From: Meira nashicola
Taxonomy: Eukaryota; Basidiomycota; Exobasidiomycetes; Exobasidiales; Brachybasidiaceae
Direction: 5' to 3'
Assembly: GCA_001600355.1 (NCBI GenBank)
Contig: BCJU01000004.1
Span: 1,550,001-1,614,000, forward strand
DNA length: 64,000 nt
In this document: in pieces, positions 10,198 to 17,331 of the stretch
Layout of the letters: each line of letters opens with the position of its first letter
How positions within the stretch are numbered: position 1 is the first letter of the stretch
Translations under genes and position numbers: made by a program
Notes under the pieces: model-generated
Database searches by the model: none
Told to the model about the DNA's origin: nothing
Seen by the model: the letters and a program-made list of their open reading frames with translations, nothing else

Positions 10198-10743
10198 ATG
10201 CTTTTCAACAATTATCAAAAATGGGTTCTTGTTATCCTCATTTCAATTTTACTAATTTTACCTTTAGCACAAACAGAGCTCGTTGGAGATTCACATTTGA
10301 AAATCACATGGCCACGCAAACGTGGTTCACACGCAATTTACGCCGTAGGAGATCGATCTAAAATTTTAATTTCAGCATCAAATTATAAATCAACAAATGG
10401 AACAGAAAGTCAAAAAGTTGGAATTTCATCAACAGGTCGTTGTAGTGATGTTATTGATGTAAAAAGTGGTACTTTTAAACTACCATGTAAACTTACAACA
10501 CGTAAACATGATCAAATTTATCATGCTGAATGTGTTGATGGTAAAGGTTCTGCTTCGATTACATTCTTTAAATTGGATGGAGAAGTTAAAGATAAAAGCG
10601 TTCAAATTATTACTTCAGATTCAATTTGGGCTGGTTTTACGAATAAAAAACATCATTCATTAAAACAAGGTACCCTTAACGGAAAAGGTGATCGTGTTGC
10701 CGTTGTTTTGAATTGTAAAAATGATAAACGCGGTCGTTATTGA
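10198..10743 (+). CDS. Array member 3: small secreted four-cysteine protein
   Basis: 181 residues from ATG 10198, chosen because it lies 98 nt after the TATA box and begins a good signal peptide (WVLVILISILLILPLAQT, cleavage near 26). Cys are at 82, 97, 112 and 173 (C-x14-C-x14-C). The mature start has the TWPRKRGSHAI block shared in variant form with members 4 and 5. KHDQIYHAEC carries C3, SIWAGFTNKK follows, and GDRVAVVLNC carries C4. The C-terminus is basic (KNDKRGRY). Subgroup: members 3-5. Function unknown. Confidence 0.88.
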   Translation: MLFNNYQKWVLVILISILLILPLAQTELVGDSHLKITWPRKRGSHAIYAVGDRSKILISASNYKSTNGTESQKVGISSTGRCSDVIDVKSGTFKLPCKLTTRKHDQIYHAECVDGKGSASITFFKLDGEVKDKSVQIITSDSIWAGFTNKKHHSLKQGTLNGKGDRVAVVLNCKNDKRGRY

Positions 10744-11110
10744 GCCCGCGCTCTTCAAACATTCTATACCTTTCATCTCGCTTCTTTCTCTGTCAATACT
10801 GTCGTTTACGTCTATTAATGCCATCCTTTCAAACCTTGAGATTTGCCATGGGCTTTATTCACAAAGAGTAGTCTAGTCAACGCCGGACTTCCTTTTTTTA
10901 CTTCGGTTTCCCCCAAATAAAGTTGTAGCGGAAGAACAAAAAATAGATAAACCGCGGTTGTAGTCAGGCTGGAATGTTTGAGAGCCTTTGTTTTTTGGCG
11001 TAATCCTAAACTTGAATTGTATAAATAAAAGCTATTCTGTTAGTAAACAAATCCTGTTTCTTACCATCAGTCATTCTATTAATCTCTACAAACAAACAAA
11101 ACCTTTAAAC
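10744..11110. other. Intergenic region between array members 3 and 4
   Basis: Holds the 10-bp palindrome AACCGCGGTT at 10950-10959, about 150 nt before the member 4 ATG, and the TATA box. CCG/CGG half-sites of this kind are bound by Zn2Cys6 regulators, but binding here is only inferred. Confidence 0.5.
11019..11026 (+). promoter_or_regulatory. TATA box of array member 4
   Basis: TATAAATA, 92 nt before the ATG at 11111. Confidence 0.65.
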
Positions 11111-11641
11111 ATGTTCTTCTTCAACACCGTAAAAGTATTCTTTGTTACACTTTGTGTTGTATCAACTATCGTTCAAGGTAGTATCACTGAAGATCCAACG
11201 CTCGTAGTCAAATGGCCAAGAGGAGTAGGACAACATGCAATTGAAGTTGTTGGAGATGCATCAAAGATTGATCTTTATGCAACGAACTACAAAACTGTTC
11301 AAAGCCCTGAAGGTGCTGTAATTGGTGTCTCTTCAACTGGAAAATGTAAAAAATTAACAAATGCAGAACAAGAAACATTTGAAGCACCTTGTACATTTGA
11401 AACGAATGAACATGATCAATCATTTGAAGCTGAATGCGTTAATGGTGATGGTTCAGCTTCAATTTATTTTCCAAAACAAGGCTCTGTTGGAACAAAAGCA
11501 GTTGTTTCAACAGATGGTGATATTTGGGTTGGATTTTCAAACAAAAAGAATGAACTTTTAAAACAAGGTGAAATTACAAATGATGGTGATCGTGAATCGG
11601 TTATTTTAAGTTGTGATGGTGATTCACGTGGAAATTTGTGA
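11111..11641 (+). CDS. Array member 4: small secreted four-cysteine protein
   Basis: 176 residues from ATG 11111. The signal peptide ends near VQG (about 23). Mature Cys are at 79, 94, 109 and 168 (C-x14-C-x14-C). Shared blocks with member 5 are ITEDP/T, VVKWPR, GQHAI, VGD, SKI, TNYKTVQ, KCKKL and GSASIYFPK, which make these two the closest pair by eye. EHDQSFEAEC carries C3 and DIWVGFSNKK follows. The chain is more acidic than member 5. Function unknown. Confidence 0.88.
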   Translation: MFFFNTVKVFFVTLCVVSTIVQGSITEDPTLVVKWPRGVGQHAIEVVGDASKIDLYATNYKTVQSPEGAVIGVSSTGKCKKLTNAEQETFEAPCTFETNEHDQSFEAECVNGDGSASIYFPKQGSVGTKAVVSTDGDIWVGFSNKKNELLKQGEITNDGDRESVILSCDGDSRGNL

Positions 11642-12029
11642 GCAATGAACAATCATCATAATCCATTACGATAGCATTTCGATCTTGTCAAACAAACTTC
11701 GCTATAGATATATTCTAATTTAATTATCATTGTTGAAGAATTGTTTCTTGTTTGAAAGCGTGTGCTTACTTAATCGTTTGATAAAGGCAATCCTGATTAT
11801 TTTTTTACTTCCGCCGCTTATGATCGATTGTGTACGGTATACCATCAACATATTTGCTAACTTTGTGTTTATACATAATTTTATTTTAGTGGCTACTTCA
11901 TTTCATTTCTAGGCAAACCGCTTTCGGGTTCATGACATAAATGACAAGGGCAGCCGGTGTCCGTTCTACTTTTATTTTCATCCCTTCTCATTTAAACGCA
12001 TCCGAAATGAAGTTTTGCAAATAAAGTCT

Positions 12030-12178
12030 AGCTTTTATAAATGCGGCGCGGCATACCTAACTTTCAACAATAATAAATTGCGGAGTTATATACACTTTAC
12101 CGTCCAGCTCCAGCTTTTATGAAGACGGCATGCCTACTTTTAACAATAAAGGATTGCGGAGAGATATACTTTACCGTC
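12030..12178 (+). repeat. Imperfect tandem repeat in the promoter of array member 5
   Basis: Unit 1 spans 12030-12104 and unit 2 spans 12112-12178. Both run AGCTTTTAT, CGGCAT-CCTA, CAACAATA or AACAATA, ATTGCGGAG, then ATATAC-CTTTACCGTC or the equivalent. Differences are small gaps and substitutions. The module lies 133-281 nt before the member 5 ATG, suggesting a duplicated regulatory block. Confidence 0.8.
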
Positions 12179-12212
12179 TGTCTTTTTGAAGTTAAGAAGG
12201 AGAGGAGAAGGT

Positions 12213-12220
12213 TATAAAAG
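12213..12220 (+). promoter_or_regulatory. TATA box of array member 5
   Basis: TATAAAAG, 98 nt before the ATG at 12311. Confidence 0.65.
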
Positions 12221-12310
12221 AAGCCTTTTTTCCAATTCAAAACTTTTTATTCTTTATCCCAACAATCCACTTCAAAACACTCAATCGTACCATTCACTCA
12301 CTTTTCAATC

Positions 12311-12841
12311 ATGTTCTTCTCAAACTCAAAGCTCATTGCAATCGTAACCATTGCTCTTTCTGCAAACATTTTCGTTATAGGTAAAATTACCGAAGATACT
12401 AATCTTGTAGTCAAATGGCCACGTTTAGCAGGTCAACATGCAATTCAAATCGTTGGTGATCCATCAAAAATTCAAATTTCAGCAACAAACTACAAGACAG
12501 TTCAAAATGCACAAAGTGCAAAAGTTGGAATTCAATCTTCTGCTAAATGCAAGAAATTGATTAATGCAAGTAGTGGTTTATTTGAAGGTCCTTGTACTTT
12601 GACTACAGCTCAACATGATCAAACATACTTAGCTGAATGCACAAATGGTAAAGGATCCGCTTCAATTTATTTCCCAAAATTAGGTAGTTCTCAAGATGTT
12701 AATGTCTTAACTGCAGGTCCAATTTGGGCTGGATTTTCAAACAAGAAAAATCAACCTTTGAAACAGGGTAATCTTAAAAATAATGGAGATCGTGTTGCCG
12801 TTATCTTGAATTGTGATGGTGATCAACGTGGTCACTTCTGA
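12311..12841 (+). CDS. Array member 5: small secreted four-cysteine protein
   Basis: 176 residues. Signal peptide is about 1-24 (IAIVTIALSANIFVIG). Cys are at 80, 95, 110 and 168 (C-x14-C-x14-C). The mature chain has VVKWPRLAGQHAIQIVGD, TNYKTVQ, FEGPC, QHDQTYLAEC, PIWAGFSNKK and GDRVAVILNC, so it is close to the consensus of the array and useful as a query. Closest to member 4. Alternating hydrophobic residues in short segments suggest an all-beta fold, which is inference. Function unknown. Confidence 0.88.
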   Translation: MFFSNSKLIAIVTIALSANIFVIGKITEDTNLVVKWPRLAGQHAIQIVGDPSKIQISATNYKTVQNAQSAKVGIQSSAKCKKLINASSGLFEGPCTLTTAQHDQTYLAECTNGKGSASIYFPKLGSSQDVNVLTAGPIWAGFSNKKNQPLKQGNLKNNGDRVAVILNCDGDQRGHF

Positions 12842-13219
12842 TGCGGTTCTATCTGTTTCATAGTCTATATACACTTTCACAATAGTATATTTGTTTCCTT
12901 GCTTCAGCTGATTGATGACATTCATTTCATTACAAAATAGTGCGGGTCGTTAAAGAGGCGGCATGTTTCCTCTATAGTCTAAAGAATCGATCTGTGTGTT
13001 TGCCACCTGAGATTGAAACAAGGGCGGCGGCCACCTAGAAATGAACCTCGCAATTCCGATGAGAATGCGGCTTGTTACTTGTTGTTGTCCACGTTGCATC
13101 AACGTCAAACAAGCTCAGACATGAAGGGTTTTTAAAAGTATAAATTACGCAAACTTCATGACCCTTTTTTACTCCTTTAACGACAACTCATGACCCCACT
13201 TCCAACTCTTTTCGAAAAG
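12842..13219. other. Intergenic region between array members 5 and 6
   Basis: Contains GC-rich patches (GGGCGGCGGCCACC near 13022), the member 6 TATA box, and a short upstream frame (ATG 13158) whose TGA overlaps the ATG at 13190. Confidence 0.55.
13139..13146 (+). promoter_or_regulatory. TATA box of array member 6
   Basis: TATAAATT, 81 nt before the preferred ATG at 13220. Confidence 0.55.
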
Positions 13220-13756
13220 ATGACGTTGAAATCCTTTTTGTTTTGCTTTATTGCAATTGCATTAATCTTGAATGCAAACTTTGTTCAAAGTCAAATTACT
13301 TATATTGAAAATTGGCAAGTACCTTATCCTGGCTCATTAGACAGTCGTGCAATTTATTTCGTTGGTGATCAAAATCAATATGAAATCTTTCCAACAAATT
13401 ATGGAGGTGGTCAACAATCTACAGCTCAATGTGAACGTTTGTTGAATGATCAACCTGGTCATTTTACCGGAGCATGTGATACGAGTGTTGCAGTTCATGA
13501 TCAATCATTCAACGTTCAATGTACTGCAAATCGTAAAAATGCAGCTTCAATCGTTTTCTTTAAAGATGATGGTTCAACTGATCATCAAGCAAGTATCGTT
13601 ACGGCAGGTAATATTTTTGGTGGTTTTACGTATGAAAGTAAAAATACTCCTTTACGTCAAAGTTCAACAAGTGCAATTACTGGTAAAGGTGATCGTATTA
13701 GTGTCGTGCTTAATTGTGGTAGCAATCAACGTCCTGCTCAATACGGTACTCGTTAA
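13220..13756 (+). CDS. Array member 6: small secreted four-cysteine protein
   Basis: 178 residues from ATG 13220. An in-frame ATG at 13190 would add ten residues; the inner start is preferred because the signal peptide (MTLKSFLFCFIAIALILNA, ending FVQS near 24) then begins normally and the TATA distance matches its neighbours. Cys in the mature chain are at 71, 86, 101 and 166 (C-x14-C-x14-C). The IWxGF motif is IFGGF here. VHDQSFNVQC carries C3 and GDRISVVLNC carries C4. Sequence is intermediate between members 3-5 (VGD, TNY) and members 10-11 (W-x-P near the start). Function unknown. Confidence 0.86.
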   Translation: MTLKSFLFCFIAIALILNANFVQSQITYIENWQVPYPGSLDSRAIYFVGDQNQYEIFPTNYGGGQQSTAQCERLLNDQPGHFTGACDTSVAVHDQSFNVQCTANRKNAASIVFFKDDGSTDHQASIVTAGNIFGGFTYESKNTPLRQSSTSAITGKGDRISVVLNCGSNQRPAQYGTR

Positions 13757-13954
13757 AAATAATAATCAAGCTCATGTACCTCACTCTCGATAAATCAATA
13801 GATCATTCTCCCCTTTCCCCCAAAAACTTTGTTTGCACTCCGATTATTCGGCTCCATTCATGTTTCGAATTCAGTTTAAATAAGGTTGAGTGCGATGTTG
13901 AGAAATATGTTCAATCATGCTACCATCCTTATACTTCTCACAAACTGCGAAACA

Positions 13955-14470
13955 ATGTCGCAAACATACTATTTATTTTATCTCTCATTCTTGTTATTAA
14001 CAAATATTATCTTTTGCCAAGTTCAACTTAAACAAAACTGGAAGCCAGAACAACCAGCAAAAGGATCAAAGCGTTTATTGCTCTTAGTTGGAAACGATTT
14101 AAGTATTTATAATATTTCCATTCCAAAACATCCTCCTAATTATTCACCATTTTCAAAAATCATTTGTGGTTATAAAACTACTTCTAAAGGAACCACAAAT
14201 CTTTTAAGCCCTTGTCAAATTTCAACAGCAAAAGGTATTCAATCAATTATGGTTCAATGTGGTAGTAGTCGAAATCAATCGAATTTTGCAATTTTAGAAT
14301 TCCTTGGATCTGAATTACCTGACTACCAAACGAATGGTTTCATTTGGGTTGGTTTTAGTTCGGATTCAGCTGAAAAACCTTTACAACGTACGATTGGAAA
14401 TTATTTTCGTCAAGGAAATGATAAACATGATGATATGATCGTAAATTGTTATAATAATAGAAGAATGTAA
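13955..14470 (+). CDS. Array member 7: divergent small secreted four-cysteine protein
   Basis: 171 residues from ATG 13955; in-frame ATGs at 13895 and 13907 are possible but would push the signal peptide inward. Signal peptide is about 1-21 (YLFYLSFLLLTNIIFC). Mature Cys are at 71, 87, 102 and 165, so C1-C2 has one extra residue while C2-C3 stays at 15. FIWVGFSS and MIVNC keep the family motifs. HDQ before C3 is replaced (GIQ), and there is no GD-x-V block before C4. It is the most divergent member; relaxed constraint or a new role are both possible. Only a weak TATA-like TTTAAATAAG at 13875 is seen. Confidence 0.82.
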   Translation: MSQTYYLFYLSFLLLTNIIFCQVQLKQNWKPEQPAKGSKRLLLLVGNDLSIYNISIPKHPPNYSPFSKIICGYKTTSKGTTNLLSPCQISTAKGIQSIMVQCGSSRNQSNFAILEFLGSELPDYQTNGFIWVGFSSDSAEKPLQRTIGNYFRQGNDKHDDMIVNCYNNRRM

Positions 14471-14805
14471 GAATTCATTCAATTTCCCCCGGATCAAGTT
14501 ATGTATTCCAAGAAAAATGTCGGCATTCCTGTGACTATGAAATTATGTTTCTTGGCACTTTCGGTACCGTAAATGTGACATACGGGACTCCGTGTATTTT
14601 CAAACACGGAATATCTTAAGTGAAATGTGAAAGGCGTAACTCCGTTTATTTTCTTAATTACGGTATATCTTGTGCGACGGGGGATTTGTTTGTTTGTGGT
14701 ACCTCATTGTGTCCGCATTAAACGGGTACTTAATTCACTACTTTTCATTCATTCTTTTCTTCTTTTTACACCACAACCTCATCATCTTGATAGTTCATCT
14801 TAATA
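14471..14805. other. Intergenic region between array members 7 and 8
   Basis: Holds three inverted CCGT/ACGG elements, listed separately. No clear TATA box was found before member 8. Confidence 0.6.
14567..14671 (+). promoter_or_regulatory. Three inverted CCGT...ACGG elements upstream of array member 8
   Basis: Element 1 is CCGT at 14567 and ACGG at 14582 (11-nt spacer); element 2 is CCGT at 14590 and ACGG at 14606 (12 nt); element 3 is CCGT at 14642 and ACGG at 14660 (14 nt). Elements 2 and 3 lie in a longer direct repeat, 14587-14617 and 14639-14671, of form ACTCCGT-TATTTTC-ACGG-ATATCTT. CCG-N-CGG pairs with spacers near 11 are typical Zn2Cys6 activator sites; this use is inferred. Confidence 0.55.
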
Positions 14806-15375
14806 ATGAAACTTATTCTTAGTTCAACTATTGCTCTTATTTTGGCATGCTCTACTGCTCTTGCAGATTTTACACCACTTAATACAAGAGGAGGTATTCA
14901 TCTCGTAGCTGGCTTTGTACCACCTCCATCTGGAGGAGCAGAAAAGATTCATAAGATTGATTTTCCAGGTTATTATACGGATTATAATATTACTTCAGAT
15001 GCATATGCAAAACATTTACAATCTTCAGCAACATGTGGAAAAGTGACAATCAAAGGTCAAGATTATGCAAAACATCCATGTGCAACTTCTGTTCTTGATC
15101 ATGATCAAATTTTAACAATTACATGTACAGCTGATGGAAAAGATGACGTTTATGTTGATATTCAATTTTTTCAATCAGGTGAAGTTACTTTAACTGGTTA
15201 TGGTAATATTTGGGGAGGATTTACAAACGAAGATCAATCAAAAGAACTTCAGATTATTCCAGGTCCAGATAATCAACTTACAGCAAAAGGTGATGATGTT
15301 GGAGTAATTGTGAATTGCAATAATAATAATAGAAAATCAAGCGATGATCCCCTAACTTCTGATCCTCAAAAATGA
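14806..15375 (+). CDS. Array member 8: small secreted four-cysteine protein
   Basis: 189 residues. Signal peptide is about 1-20 (LILSSTIALILACSTALA). Mature Cys are at 77, 92, 107 and 171 (C-x14-C-x14-C). Blocks shared with member 9 are RGGIHLV, VPPPSGG, ITSD-YAK, SSATCGKV and GPD, which define a subgroup. DHDQILTITC carries C3, NIWGGFTNED follows, and GDDVGVIVNC carries C4. A short polar Ser/Asp tail (SSDDPLTSDPQK) extends beyond C4, longer than in members 1-7. Function unknown. Confidence 0.88.
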   Translation: MKLILSSTIALILACSTALADFTPLNTRGGIHLVAGFVPPPSGGAEKIHKIDFPGYYTDYNITSDAYAKHLQSSATCGKVTIKGQDYAKHPCATSVLDHDQILTITCTADGKDDVYVDIQFFQSGEVTLTGYGNIWGGFTNEDQSKELQIIPGPDNQLTAKGDDVGVIVNCNNNNRKSSDDPLTSDPQK

Positions 15376-15585
15376 TCAATTATGTTTATAAAGCATTCTC
15401 CTAATTCTTGGCTATAGGACCCTTTGAGAAAAGGAGGAACATCATGTCTTATATGTGTCAGGAGAATGATAAATATTATGATTTGATCAACAATTGCTCT
15501 GACAAGCAAAGAAGAAAGGGTCTTATAATAACTCCTATACGCCATTCAAAGTTAATCATGTTCAATTTATTGTTTCAAAGTATGG

Positions 15586-15594
15586 TATATAAAG
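15586..15594 (+). promoter_or_regulatory. TATA box of array member 9
   Basis: TATATAAAG, 57 nt before the ATG at 15643. Confidence 0.65.
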
Positions 15595-15642
15595 CCACAT
15601 TTTATTACTGTCTTTACATCTTTCTTCATTTCCTCATTCACA

Positions 15643-16263
15643 ATGCGTCATCTTTCTGGATCCATTATAGCATTCGTCTTGTTTTGTTCAACAGTACTTG
15701 CTGAATACACTCCAATTTCAAGAAGAGGAGGTATTCATCTAGTAAGTGAACTCGTTCCACCTCCCTCTGGAGGACAAGAAAAGTTTCACACGATCGAATT
15801 TCCAGGTCCGATTTCAAATTATGCAATTACTTCAGATGTATATGCAAAACGATTACATTCTTCAGCAACATGTGGAAAAGTGATGAGTGATGAAAAATAT
15901 TTATGTGTAACATCAACAAGACAACATGATCAAATATTTTCAATAAGTTGTTTACAACCTTCAAATGAACAAAGTTATGCAGATATTGAATTTTTACGTT
16001 CGGGTGACGTTATGGTTAGTGGAAATGGAACGATTTATGCTGGTTTCACAAACGATCAATCAAATGTTCTTAAAATGCTTCAAGGACCAGATAAACCAAT
16101 TGATGCGAATGGTGATGATGTTGGAGTGATTATTAATTGCGTAGATAATCAAAGACAATCTCCCGATGTTGCACCTAGTCAAAATCAATTTACCGATGTT
16201 GCACCTGATCAAAAACAATCTTCCGATGTTGAAAATTCATTTGATTCTGATTTTCAAGAATGA
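15643..16263 (+). CDS. Array member 9: small secreted protein with repeated C-terminal tail
   Basis: 206 residues, the longest member. Signal peptide is about 1-20. Mature Cys are at 77, 88, 103 and 166: C1-C2 is four residues shorter than in member 8, whereas C2-C3 remains 15. TIYAGF replaces IWxGF and GDDVGVIINC carries C4. After C4 an acidic tail holds imperfect 11-residue repeats (SPDVAPSQNQF, TDVAPDQKQSS, then a partial SDV copy), encoded by a 33-nt minisatellite at about 16159-16232. Closest relative is member 8. The tail is likely disordered and may vary in copy number between strains. Confidence 0.87.
   Translation: MRHLSGSIIAFVLFCSTVLAEYTPISRRGGIHLVSELVPPPSGGQEKFHTIEFPGPISNYAITSDVYAKRLHSSATCGKVMSDEKYLCVTSTRQHDQIFSISCLQPSNEQSYADIEFLRSGDVMVSGNGTIYAGFTNDQSNVLKMLQGPDKPIDANGDDVGVIINCVDNQRQSPDVAPSQNQFTDVAPDQKQSSDVENSFDSDFQE
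16159..16232 (+). repeat. 33-nt minisatellite inside array member 9
   Basis: Two full imperfect copies and a partial third (CCGATGTTGCACCT, CCGATGTTGCACCT, CCGATGTTG as anchors), in frame, encoding the D-V-A-P repeats of the C-terminal tail. Confidence 0.8.
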
Positions 16264-16451
16264 TTAGAATACGATTGCATCTTTATCTATATTTAAAATC
16301 ATTTATTTCTTTTATTATTAATGTTAAAATTGAATTTAGTTGAATTCAAAACTTATTAAGTGTGAAGGCGTATTTTCGGATTCAAAAATTCCGATTCCGC
16401 CAGCGTGAATACATTCATTTCATGTTTATGTTCTTCTCTTTTCTTCCAACC

Positions 16452-17027
16452 ATGTTCTTTTTGAAATTGTACATTGTGGCAATCACCTTGCTCATCTTTC
16501 TATTCACGCTTATCATTCAAGTAGAAAGTATAACAAAAGATGGTATTAAACTTATCAAAGGATGGCAACCAGAACCAGTAGGTGGTAAAAACAAAACACA
16601 TTATATCACAACATTAGGCAACGCAGAAAATTATCAAATTAAAGCAGATCAATATGAAAAAGGAAAATTATCAAACGCAATTTGCAATTCTACTATTTCA
16701 AGTGATGGAAAAACAATTGCTTCAAATTTATGTTCTACTTGCGCAAAAGATCATGATCAAATCTTTACAGTCATTTGCACTTCAAATTCAGCAATTAATC
16801 CATTTGCGATCATTCAATTTGGACAAAATGATGAAATAAAAGTATGGACAATTGGTGATATTTGGATAAGTTTTCAAACATTGCTAGAAGTTACAATTCT
16901 TTTACAAAGTGCTTTACCGAATAAACCACTTCATTCAAGAGGTGATGATGTAAGCGTCATCGTTAGTTGTATAGGAAAACATCCTGATAATGCTTTGCAA
17001 AGTTATTTATCGCCCCTATCTTTGTGA
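16452..17027 (+). CDS. Array member 10: small secreted protein with an extra cysteine
   Basis: 191 residues from ATG 16452; in-frame ATGs at 16422 and 16428 are alternatives, and the frame reaches further upstream only to a GTG. The chosen start matches member 11 and gives a signal peptide of about 25 residues (ITLLIFLFTLIIQVES). Family Cys are at 78, 94, 109 and 173, with an additional Cys at 97, so an odd number in the mature chain: one may be free or pair between chains. KDHDQIFTVIC carries C3. DIWISF replaces IWxGF. Shares ITKDGIKLIKGWQPEP with the equivalent block of member 11. No clear TATA box. Function unknown. Confidence 0.82.
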   Translation: MFFLKLYIVAITLLIFLFTLIIQVESITKDGIKLIKGWQPEPVGGKNKTHYITTLGNAENYQIKADQYEKGKLSNAICNSTISSDGKTIASNLCSTCAKDHDQIFTVICTSNSAINPFAIIQFGQNDEIKVWTIGDIWISFQTLLEVTILLQSALPNKPLHSRGDDVSVIVSCIGKHPDNALQSYLSPLSL

Positions 17028-17331
17028 TGATTGCAATTCTTAACATCGCTCCTAGCATATAAAAAAGAGGGATGATCAATGACAGAAACATGCAAATATG
17101 AAACTCATTACGTATTCGTTGAAATGATTAAATTAATTCTTTATGAATTGTACGCTTTATCATTTCCTTCCTTATTTTAATGTGACCATTCTTTGTACCT
17201 ATTGTCCCTATTTGACGCAAGATGTCATTCATACTTCAGTCAATGAAAAGGTATAAATAAGCCCAAGTATATGTTTCATCTCCAACCCACTCTTTCTTCA
17301 TCAATTATCTCTCTCTTTCTCTTTCTCTAAA
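17028..17331. other. Intergenic region between array members 10 and 11
   Basis: No coding signal; holds the member 11 TATA box. Confidence 0.6.
17252..17259 (+). promoter_or_regulatory. TATA box of array member 11
   Basis: TATAAATA, 80 nt before the ATG at 17332; the sequence between is pyrimidine-rich. Confidence 0.65.

Larger units (their letters stand above)
11642..12310. other. Intergenic region between array members 4 and 5, with repeated promoter module
   Basis: The longest gap in the array (669 nt). It holds two copies of a 67-75 nt module at 12030-12178, listed separately, and a TATA box. A frame of 60 codons near 11730 has no support. Confidence 0.6.

Noticed and set aside
15408..15704. 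98-codon frame between array members 8 and 9
   Set aside because: Overlaps the start of member 9 in another frame; carries none of the family motifs.
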